A DNA stretch of 64,000 bases from Lysinibacillus sphaericus (GTDB lineage Bacteria > Bacillota > Bacilli > Bacillales_A > Planococcaceae), in the NCBI RefSeq assembly GCF_002982115.1, contig NZ_CP019980.1, positions 628,001 through 692,000 of the forward strand. The letters are read 5' to 3'. The position numbers were made by a program, and so were the translations under genes. Every line of letters begins with the position of its first letter. The stretch's first letter is position 1. Under the pieces are notes generated by a model. It was not told the DNA's origin and searched no databases. It saw only the letters and a program-made list of their open reading frames with translations. This document shows positions 57,628 through 64,000 of this stretch, in pieces.

Positions 57628-59028
57628 ATGGAGAAGGAGCTTCACCGTGCGATTGATGAAATAACAGAGATTGCAACAGGATTTGGTTTAGATTTTTTCC
57701 CGATGCGTTATGAAATATGTCCTGCAGATATTATTTATACATTTGGCGCATATGGTATGCCTACTCGTTTTTCCCACTGGAGCTTTGGAAAGCAATTTCA
57801 TAAGATGAAGCTGCAATATGATTTGGGATTAAGTCAAATTTATGAGCTCGTTATTAACTCCAATCCGTGCTATGCATTTTTACTTGATACGAATTCACTT
57901 ACACAAAATAAGCTAATTATTGCGCATGTATTAGCACACTGTGACTTCTTTAAAAACAATGTGCGATTTTCAAATACAAGACGCGATATGGTTGAGAGTA
58001 TGACAGCGACAGCAGAACGTATTGCCAGTTATGAAAGAGAATATGGCAAAGAAGAGGTGGAACAGTTTTTAGATGCAATTTTAGCCATTCAAGAACATAT
58101 CGACCCTTCCTTATTAAGGCCAAAGCTGTCATCCGAAGATGAGGAACAAGATGAAGAAGACGTGATTACTTCCAAATCACCGTACGATGATCTTTGGAAT
58201 TTAGATACGAAAGAAAAAGAGCAGAGACCTGTACGTAGAAAAATTAAACAGTTTCCATTAAAACCGGAAAAAGATTTATTACTGTTTATTGAGGAGCATA
58301 GTCGGGAGCTTGAGGACTGGCAGCGAGATATTTTAACGATGATGCGTGAGGAAATGCTATATTTTTGGCCGCAATTAGAAACCAAAATAATGAACGAAGG
58401 ATGGGCTTCTTATTGGCATCAACGCATTATGCGTGAACTGAATTTAACAACAGTGGAGACAATTGAATATGCCAAATTAAACGCAGGTGTTGTGCAACCA
58501 TCAAAAACATCGATTAATCCTTATTATTTAGGTTTGAAAATATTTGAGGATATTGAAAAACGCTATAATAACCCAAGTGAAGAGATGCGCAGATTAGGCG
58601 TTCTACCGAACACGGGGCGTGAAAAGATGTTTGAGGTGCGAGAAATTGAATCGGATATTTCCTTTATTCGCAACTATTTAACAAAGGATTTAGCCAAGCA
58701 AGAGGATTTGTATTTGTTTCAAAAAAAGGGCAATGAATATCGTATAACAGATAAAGATCATGAAATGGTGCGGGACCAGCTTGTATCGATGCGCGTCAAT
58801 GGAGGATTCCCATATATCGTTGTGAAAAATGGCGATTACCTACGAAATGGTGAATTATATTTGGTTCATGGTTATGAAGGAATGGAACTAGATCCACATT
58901 ATTTAGAAAATGTCTTGCCGTATATTTATCAATTGTGGGGGCGTCCTGTGCATTTAGAGACGTTTGTTGATGGAAAGCCAATGCTTTATTCGTATGATGG
59001 TACAAAAAATTATAAGCGTTCTGTTTAA
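57628..59028 (+). CDS. spoVR: Stage V sporulation protein R
   Basis: 466 aa, family length. Characteristic segments: [41 protein letters not shown] (partial run near residue 12), [11 protein letters not shown] near residue 108 and [16 protein letters not shown] near residue 255. SpoVR acts in spore cortex formation in B. subtilis; the molecular activity is unknown. A strong AAAGGAGGAGG site precedes ATG 57628, 47 bp after yhbH. Confidence 0.96.
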   Translation: MEKELHRAIDEITEIATGFGLDFFPMRYEICPADIIYTFGAYGMPTRFSHWSFGKQFHKMKLQYDLGLSQIYELVINSNPCYAFLLDTNSLTQNKLIIAHVLAHCDFFKNNVRFSNTRRDMVESMTATAERIASYEREYGKEEVEQFLDAILAIQEHIDPSLLRPKLSSEDEEQDEEDVITSKSPYDDLWNLDTKEKEQRPVRRKIKQFPLKPEKDLLLFIEEHSRELEDWQRDILTMMREEMLYFWPQLETKIMNEGWASYWHQRIMRELNLTTVETIEYAKLNAGVVQPSKTSINPYYLGLKIFEDIEKRYNNPSEEMRRLGVLPNTGREKMFEVREIESDISFIRNYLTKDLAKQEDLYLFQKKGNEYRITDKDHEMVRDQLVSMRVNGGFPYIVVKNGDYLRNGELYLVHGYEGMELDPHYLENVLPYIYQLWGRPVHLETFVDGKPMLYSYDGTKNYKRSV

Positions 59029-59035
59029 AGCAAAG

Positions 59036-59077
59036 CTTCTATCAGGTAGGATGAAACAACCTACAGATAGAAGTTTT
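59036..59077 (+). terminator. Hairpin after spoVR
   Basis: CTTCTATC (59036-59043) pairs with GATAGAAG (59066-59073), with an inner GTAGG (59046-59050) / CCTAC (59060-59064) stem, followed by TTTTAC and TTTTTT. It is 7 bp after the spoVR stop. Confidence 0.75.
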
Positions 59078-59104
59078 ACTTTTTTAGGCAATGAATTTGA
59101 ATTT

Positions 59105-59551
59105 TTATTCATTGTGGTCGCTGTTAGAGGGTTCTTCTTCAGGTACTGTATCTAGTAGTCCTTCTTCAACATCTTGAGACTGACTAGCGTGCGAATGGAT
59201 ATCACTATCGATAACTAAACTATCCCGTACCTTGATACCTTGTTGTCCACCAGCCTCATCATTATCATCTCCAGCAATTCCACTTCTGCCATTACCATCC
59301 GCAAATTGAGAATTAAGATTTCTTGTTTGACTGTGATTTAGCGCGTTTTGCCCACCTTGGTTGGCATTTGTTCCAACATCTTTATTAATTTGACCGCCAC
59401 CTTCAGCCCTTTGTTCAAAGTGGTTTTCGGTATTGCCAATATTAAATGTAATATTTATTGTGATGTTATTTTTCGCTTGTTTATTAGAACTTTCTCTTTC
59501 AGGTTCCTCCGAGTGATTCGAATGTTTTGGAGAATTATAAAAACCTGTCAT
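59105..59551 (-). CDS. Unrecognised hydrophilic Asn/Gly/Ser-rich protein
   Basis: 148 aa from ATG 59551, 8 nt after AAAGGAG; an in-frame GTG at 59560 lies too close to that site. Very polar and low in complexity: a short beta-prone core ITINITFNIGNTENHF (near residue 30), then NANQGGQNALNHSQTRNLNSQ, GDDNDEAGGQQG and an acidic end. No signal peptide, membrane segment or Cys. It may be a spore coat or surface protein, judged only from composition and from spore genes beside it. Confidence 0.65.
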   Translation of the reverse strand: MTGFYNSPKHSNHSEEPERESSNKQAKNNITINITFNIGNTENHFEQRAEGGGQINKDVGTNANQGGQNALNHSQTRNLNSQFADGNGRSGIAGDDNDEAGGQQGIKVRDSLVIDSDIHSHASQSQDVEEGLLDTVPEEEPSNSDHNE

Positions 59552-59803
59552 AGTTTCCACTCCTTTCTTTTAAGTATTATTATTAAAGTATTAAATTATT
59601 AAAAGTTTACTTGTACGTGTAGCCTTATATTGACAGAGAATATGAAGAAAATTATTTGTTGCCATGTGTGAAAGTAGTAAAAAGTCATGATAGAAACATT
59701 ACATTTAGGGTATCCAACATGAATTTCTGCTCGCTATCACGAAAATTTGTTAAAATGAATAAGATTATATGAATATCTATGGAACTGGAACGGTGAATAA
59801 ACG

Positions 59804-60688
59804 TTGAAAACATTTAAAAAGGTTTATATAGAAATAACAAGTGTTTGTAATTTAGCTTGTAGTTTCTGCCCGCCAACTGAGCGTGCTAAGGGACTTATTA
59901 AAGTTGAACAATTTAATAAAATATTGGATGAAATACGCCCACATACGAAATACATTTACTTGCATGTAAAGGGTGAACCACTTTTACATCCACGTATTCA
60001 TCAGCTTTTGGATGCGGCTCATGACAAGGGCTTTAAGGTCAATATTACAACGAATGGTACGCTGATTAAAAAAAATCGCGAAAAGCTATTAGGTAAGCCT
60101 GCATTACGCCAAATCAATTTTTCATTACACAGCTTTGATGGGCATGAGGGTTCTGAAAATCGTGAAAAATATTTAGGGGATATTTTAGAATTTGTGCGTG
60201 AAGCAAGCAAATTTAATACGATTATTTCGTATCGTTTGTGGAATTTACAACAGGATCATGTTACAGATTTGGCCGCAAGAAGAAACCGTGAGACGCTTGA
60301 AATTATAGAAAATGAATATAATCTTGATTTTCGAATCGAAGAAAAAGTACAGCCTGGTAAGGGTGTAAAAATTGCGAATAATATTTATTTAAATCAAGAC
60401 CATGAATTTAGATGGCCAAGTCTACTTGCTCCAGAGGATGAAGGAAAAGGCTTTTGCCATGCGTTACGCAGCCAAGCAGCTATTCTTGTAGATGGCACTG
60501 TTGTACCTTGCTGTCTTGATGGAGAAGGTGTTATTAACTTAGGCAATGTTCATGAGCAATCCTTTAGTGAAATTGTAGAAGGTGAGCGTGCCAATAATAT
60601 AGTAGAAGGCTTTTCAAGACGAGAAGCGGTCGAAGAGCTATGTAGAAAATGTGGCTATCGACAGAAGTTTGGGATGGAAGGAGAATAG
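59804..60688 (+). CDS. Radical SAM protein with SPASM-like C-terminus
   Basis: 294 aa starting at TTG 59804 (weak ribosome site). CNLACSFC near residue 14 binds the SAM-type 4Fe-4S cluster; LHVKGEPLLHP and ITTNGTLI are the GGEP-like and later barrel strands. The C-terminal CHALR...VPCCLDGEGVINLGN...LCRKCGYR provides extra cysteines of a SPASM/twitch type. Such enzymes modify peptides or other enzymes. No obvious precursor peptide gene lies beside it; the divergent hydrophilic protein has no Cys. Substrate unknown. Confidence 0.85.
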   Translation: MKTFKKVYIEITSVCNLACSFCPPTERAKGLIKVEQFNKILDEIRPHTKYIYLHVKGEPLLHPRIHQLLDAAHDKGFKVNITTNGTLIKKNREKLLGKPALRQINFSLHSFDGHEGSENREKYLGDILEFVREASKFNTIISYRLWNLQQDHVTDLAARRNRETLEIIENEYNLDFRIEEKVQPGKGVKIANNIYLNQDHEFRWPSLLAPEDEGKGFCHALRSQAAILVDGTVVPCCLDGEGVINLGNVHEQSFSEIVEGERANNIVEGFSRREAVEELCRKCGYRQKFGMEGE

Positions 60689-60706
60689 GGGAGGGATTAG
60701 AGTACT

Positions 60707-61135
60707 GTGACCGTTGCTGTCCGCTACTGACGGTAGTTTTCCGCGGGCACGGCTTCAGCTAATTTTTGCTGCTCGTGCTGTTCATGCTGGAGTGTCGCGC
60801 CTTCCACTCCAATCCACTTCGCTTTCCGCGGGCACGACGTAAGCAGCAACCCTCGCTAACGCGCGGAATGCCAGCGTCTTACGTTGTGTGCGTTCCCGCA
60901 GGAGTCTACGTGGATTTTTACTTAGTAAAATTGTGTGAGTGACTGGCACCCACATATGCACCCAGATGCAAACTTTGCGATTGTAGTGAAGGGTTGCTCG
61001 ACTCCTGCGGGATAAGCGTGAGACTTAAGACCCCGCACGTAGCGAAGCGGAGGAGGAGGCTTAAGCCACGCCCGCAAAAAAGCGAGCAACCCGTAGCGGA
61101 AATCAATCAACACTTTAAATCTTGGCAACCCGCGT
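60707..61135. repeat. GC-rich dispersed repeats in inverted arrangement
   Basis: Two related GC-rich non-coding units face each other. The forward unit (about 60711-60910) includes GCTTTCCGCGGGCACG and CCCGCAGGAGTC (60895-60906). The reverse unit (about 60985-61130) begins with the exact complement GACTCCTGCGGG (61000-61011). A third relative lies at 52930-53030 (shared GTAAGC-GCAACCC and CGTCTTAC-TTGTGTGC). The base composition is much richer in GC than the genes around it. No gene is present between 60689 and 61157. Confidence 0.75.
60930..60950 (+). repeat. Half copy of the palindromic repeat
   Basis: Positions 60930-60950 match the right arm of copy 1 (39896-39916) at 20 of 21 bases, ending GAGTGACTGGCAC. 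The left arm is missing, so no hairpin forms. It lies between the two GC-rich repeat units. Confidence 0.8.
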
Positions 61136-61143
61136 TTACAGTC

Positions 61144-61183
61144 AAACAGCTCTAATGTTATTCAACATTAGAGCTGTTTTTCT
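61144..61183. terminator. Bidirectional terminator overlapping the 3' end of the XRE gene
   Basis: Positions 61144-61159 pair perfectly with 61164-61179 over 16 bp (core ACAGCTCTAATGTT), with a 4-nt loop and TTTTT on the plus side. The last codons and the stop of the minus-strand XRE gene form the right arm and loop. Confidence 0.85.
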
Positions 61184-61547
61184 TTGTTTGCGCATCGATG
61201 GTATTTAGAAAATCTCTTGTGATGCGTACTACATATTTTACTTCGTCTAAATTGCGCTCTCTTAATAATGAGCGATGAATGTCGAGCATAAGATTTTTCT
61301 CTTCAATATCAGTAACACCCGATAATCGTTGGAAATTAAAGAGTTCTTCAGGTGCAATATCTAACGCCTTCATAAGCATTTCCAATGTACTTAACGTAAT
61401 ATTAGATTGTCCATGCTCAATATTTGAAATGCGACCTTTACTAAAACCTAACTTCCCCGTTCTCTCTGCAACTTCTTCTTGACTAAGCCCTTTGGAAACT
61501 CTAATGATACGGAGTTGTTCACCTACTAGCTTTAAAAAGTCTGACAT
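61158..61547 (-). CDS. XRE-family transcriptional regulator
   Basis: 129 aa from ATG 61547, preceded by GAGGTG; the frame continues upstream without support. An N-terminal HTH (GEQLRIIRVSKGLSQEEVAERTG, then GRISNIEHGQSNITLSTLEMLMKAL; residues about 8-62) is like restriction-modification controller proteins and SinR. A C-terminal helical region of about 60 residues is unknown. It is divergent from the HsdS-like gene, with nested inverted repeats between them that may be its operator. Confidence 0.85.
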   Translation of the reverse strand: MSDFLKLVGEQLRIIRVSKGLSQEEVAERTGKLGFSKGRISNIEHGQSNITLSTLEMLMKALDIAPEELFNFQRLSGVTDIEEKNLMLDIHRSLLRERNLDEVKYVVRITRDFLNTIDAQTKKNSSNVE

Positions 61548-61596
61548 ATCATTCACCTCTATGTAAAAAGCTAGTGAAAAACAATGAGAATGCATA

Positions 61597-61642
61597 TACC
61601 ATTAAAGTTATACAATGTAGATAATATTACATTAAAATGGTA
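61597..61642. promoter_or_regulatory. Nested inverted repeats between the XRE gene and the HsdS-like gene
   Basis: TACCATT (61597-61603) is mirrored by AATGGTA (61636-61642), and inside them AATGTA (61614-61619) is mirrored by TACATT (61628-61633). The ATTAAA flanks are shared. Such paired dyads fit operators of XRE or controller proteins acting on divergent promoters. Inferred only. Confidence 0.45.
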
Positions 61643-61759
61643 CAATAATCACTATATGAATGCTAAGTGAGAAAATATCTACCATTTGATTCACTGAAAT
61701 CAGGATTTAACAATTATTTATGTGAGGATGGCATATTGTGAAGAATGGAGGATCTAAAC

Positions 61760-62395
61760 GTGTTGAAGCGTTATAGACTAGATGAAATTGCTCTTATTGT
61801 TGCTAGTTTAACAACACCTCATATTCCAAATTTCTCAAAAGTAGATCAACCACTTATTACCGCAGAAAATTTAAAATGGTTGTCTCTTGGCGAAGATATT
61901 CGTCGATTCTCTCAATTGGATAGTGCGATAAATCAATGGAAATGGGCGAAGGTTCCCGCAAAAACAATTGTATTTGAAAAAAATAGCCTAGATGGTGCTA
62001 ACAAGCATATATTTCAATGTGAAAGTGTTGCGTATATAGCACATGACGTTGTCGCGATTATTCCAAATGAGTCCATTATTTTAAGCGATTATTTATACTA
62101 TTTTTTTAGTTGGTATCAACCAAATACAGACTGGAGACAGTTGCATCATATTCTAATAGATATACCTTCACTTGACATGCAAACGAACATTGTCAAACTA
62201 TTAAAAACAAGTCAACAACTATTGAAAAATAAAAAATCCTTACTAACTGCTGTAGAGGAGTTACCACTGCATATACGTAATATTGCGCAGCAAACAGAAC
62301 AACATACTAGACAGTTAAATTACGGCTTTGACCAACTTCAAATGTATTATAATTTCACACTGCATAAAATTTTTACTGGAGAGCTATTTCGGTGA
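61760..62395 (+). CDS. Orphan single-TRD protein resembling a type I restriction HsdS half
   Basis: 211 aa from GTG 61760, 8 nt after GGAGG (61747-61751); ATG 61745 lies before that site. The order of segments recalls one target-recognition half of a type I specificity subunit: YRLDEIALIVAS at the start, PLITAENLKWLS near 33, VPAKTIVFE near 70, LSDYLYYFFSW near 111. Then comes a helical spacer after IDIPSLDMQTNIVKLLKTSQQLL near 137, ending KIFTGELF. No hsdM or hsdR is nearby. It could be a TRD used with a distant system, an anti-restriction or regulatory factor, or a fossil. Confidence 0.55.
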   Translation: MLKRYRLDEIALIVASLTTPHIPNFSKVDQPLITAENLKWLSLGEDIRRFSQLDSAINQWKWAKVPAKTIVFEKNSLDGANKHIFQCESVAYIAHDVVAIIPNESIILSDYLYYFFSWYQPNTDWRQLHHILIDIPSLDMQTNIVKLLKTSQQLLKNKKSLLTAVEELPLHIRNIAQQTEQHTRQLNYGFDQLQMYYNFTLHKIFTGELFR

Positions 62396-62426
62396 AACAA
62401 TAAATCCTGATTGGCAAATAAAATAC

Positions 62427-62473
62427 AAAGTCGGTGTAATCATTAAAGGAGTGAAGCTTACACCGACTTTTAA
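62427..62473. terminator. Bidirectional terminator between the HsdS-like gene and rnj
   Basis: AAAGTCGGTGTAA (62427-62439) pairs perfectly with TTACACCGACTTT (62458-62470) around an 18-nt loop; short A/T runs flank both sides. Confidence 0.8.
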
Positions 62474-62477
62474 ATAG

Positions 62478-63998
62478 TTAAATTTCAATAATAATAGGCA
62501 AAATCATTGGTTTACGTTTCGTTTGTGAAAAAAGATATTGGCCGACAGCCTTTTTAATTTCTCGTTTTAAAACAAACAGTTGCTGCTTGCTTTCCTCTTG
62601 TAATTCACTAATGGTTGCTTTTACGAGGACATTTACTTTGAGGAGAAGATCCTCTGATTCTTTCGCATAAACAAATCCCCGTGAAATGGTATCAGGTTCT
62701 AAAATAATCGACCCATCTGCTTTACTAAGCGTTAATACGATAACGAGCATCCCATCCTCTGATAGTTGTTTACGGTCACGTAATACAATTCCTTCAACTT
62801 CTCCAATACCAATGCCATCTACATACGTATCGCCAGATGGAATTTTTCGCGTTTGCCTCGCTTTAGCATTTTCAATATCGACAACGTCTCCGTTTTTGAT
62901 AATAAAGGTATGCCCTCTTTTGACACCAACAGATTCTGCTAGCAAACGGTGTTGGTGTAACATGCGAAATTCACCATGAATCGGAATAAAAAACTTCGGT
63001 TTCATTAATGTCAGCATTAGTTTTAAATCTTCTTGATAACCATGTCCAGAAACATGCATGCCAGTGTTACTGGATGAACCATAAATCACTTTAGCCCCAA
63101 GCTGAAATAAATTATCGACAATTCGAGAAACACCTTTTTCATTTCCTGGTATGGGAGAGGCGGCTAAAATAACAGTATCCTCTGGTAAAATCTTTACTTC
63201 TCGATGGTTGCCACTAGCTAAACGGGCAAGAGCTGCTAATGGTTCCCCTTGACTACCTGTACATAAAACAACGACGTCTTCTGGTGGGAGGTACTTTACT
63301 TCACGGGCATCTATTAACAAATCTTCCGGGATTGTTAAATATCCACGCTCTAAAGCGACATCTACAACATTTACCATGCTGCGACCTAATAGTGCTAGTT
63401 TACGATTCGTTACAATTGTGGCATCTACAATTTGTTGAATACGATTCACATTGGAGGCAAAGGTAGAAATAATAACTTTGCGTTCAGCATGTAGAAAGGC
63501 TTCTTCAATATGATGACCTACCAGTTTTTCTGATGGTGTTAAGCCCGGTCTTTCAGCATTGGTACTTTCAGAAATCAATAGTAATACACCTTGCGTACCA
63601 ACCTCAGCCATCTTATGAATATCTGCAAATTGATTATTTACAGGTGTTAAATCAAACTTGAAATCACCCGTGTGTACAACATTTCCTTCGGGTGTTTGAA
63701 AAACGATTCCTAGACAGTCAGGTATACTATGATTTGTTCTGAAAAAACTAACGTCAATCTGACCGAAATGTAAAGCTGAATCAGAACCAATCTCAATTAA
63801 TTCTGTCTCTCTTAAAAGTTTATGTTCTTTTAGTTTTAGTTCGATTAAGCCTAATGTAAAGCGAGTACCATAAATAGGAACATTTATTTTCTTTAAGAGG
63901 TATGGAATGCCACCTATATGATCTTCGTGTCCATGAGTAACAATCAATCCTTTTATTTTTTCTTTATGCTCCTGTAAATAAGTGATATCTGGAATGAT
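62478..63998 (-). CDS. Ribonuclease J, 5'-truncated by window edge
   Basis: Metallo-beta-lactamase/beta-CASP RNase with 5'-3' exonuclease and endonuclease activity in mRNA decay and rRNA maturation. 507 residues are visible and the frame is open to the right edge (IIPDITYLQEHKEKIKGL...). THGHEDHIGG holds the zinc ligands; FRTNHSIPD, HTGDFKFD, AERPGLTPSE, GRSMVN and MHVSGHG (beta-CASP motifs) follow; the end KRKPMILPIIIEI is typical. It mixes features of RnjA and RnjB as I remember them, so it may be a further paralogue. The missing N-terminus is about 50 residues. Confidence 0.93.
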   Translation of the reverse strand: MIPDITYLQEHKEKIKGLIVTHGHEDHIGGIPYLLKKINVPIYGTRFTLGLIELKLKEHKLLRETELIEIGSDSALHFGQIDVSFFRTNHSIPDCLGIVFQTPEGNVVHTGDFKFDLTPVNNQFADIHKMAEVGTQGVLLLISESTNAERPGLTPSEKLVGHHIEEAFLHAERKVIISTFASNVNRIQQIVDATIVTNRKLALLGRSMVNVVDVALERGYLTIPEDLLIDAREVKYLPPEDVVVLCTGSQGEPLAALARLASGNHREVKILPEDTVILAASPIPGNEKGVSRIVDNLFQLGAKVIYGSSSNTGMHVSGHGYQEDLKLMLTLMKPKFFIPIHGEFRMLHQHRLLAESVGVKRGHTFIIKNGDVVDIENAKARQTRKIPSGDTYVDGIGIGEVEGIVLRDRKQLSEDGMLVIVLTLSKADGSIILEPDTISRGFVYAKESEDLLLKVNVLVKATISELQEESKQQLFVLKREIKKAVGQYLFSQTKRKPMILPIIIEI

Positions 63999-64000
63999 TA

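Noticed and set aside
60918-61128. Two overlapping minus-strand frames of 62 and 68 aa
   Set aside because: Both lie wholly within the inverted GC-rich repeats, have no ribosome site and no protein-like pattern.

Overview
The window is chromosomal DNA from a low-GC, spore-forming, motile Bacillales bacterium, most probably Lysinibacillus or a close relative. The basis is protein similarity recalled from memory plus gene order. From 0 to 31 kb the order follows the Bacillus subtilis block purEKBCSQLFMNHD - yerA - yerB - yerC - pcrB - pcrA - ligA - yerH(camS) - gatCAB - dgkB(yerQ) - rlmCD(yefA). A thioredoxin-like gene and a cytochrome bd operon sit inside that block. Sporulation genes (alpha/beta SASP, lytH, prkA, yhbH, spoVR) and three chemoreceptor genes confirm a sporulating, motile lifestyle.

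Region 1 (1-11.3 kb) is the de novo purine operon, entered inside purB and running to purD. Together the ten genes carry phosphoribosyl pyrophosphate to IMP, apart from the purE/purK step that lies upstream of the window. The operon is compact from purC to purF, and purM/purN overlap. It is interrupted by 125-190 bp gaps holding stem-loops, and by a terminator-like hairpin between purH and purD. Region 2 (11.4-31.3 kb) holds an adenine-deaminase-like protein, two lipoproteins, a TrpR-like regulator, lipid synthesis (pcrB, dgkB), DNA repair (pcrA, ligA), the GatCAB amidotransferase, a YthAB-type cytochrome bd oxidase with a CydS-like small subunit, and an rRNA methyltransferase.

Region 3 (31.3-39.9 kb) holds an unrecognised protein with a PcrA-tail-like N-terminus, a FadR-type regulator divergent from a GlcD-like 2-hydroxyacid dehydrogenase plus BASS transporter, a lipoteichoic acid synthase and a tRNA-dihydrouridine synthase.

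Region 4 (39.9-52.6 kb) is the most unusual part. Two GEMM-type cyclic-di-GMP riboswitches each precede an operon containing a methyl-accepting chemotaxis protein. The first operon is an unknown STAS-like protein, a GNAT-like protein and a chemoreceptor with no sensor domain. The second is a chemoreceptor, a short-chain dehydrogenase and a sodium:solute symporter. A third chemoreceptor lies on the minus strand. Three copies of a near-perfect 45-bp palindrome (plus one half copy at 60.9 kb) lie at or just after stop codons, and their arms differ by paired, compensating changes.

Region 5 (52.6-64 kb) holds sporulation genes (lytH; prkA, yhbH, spoVR), GC-rich dispersed non-coding repeats, a radical SAM/SPASM protein, a controller-like XRE regulator divergent from an orphan single-TRD HsdS-like protein, and the 3' part of an RNase J gene. 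I saw no tRNA, rRNA, CRISPR array, intact insertion sequence or prophage. All family assignments come from motifs and memory of homologues; no database search was run.
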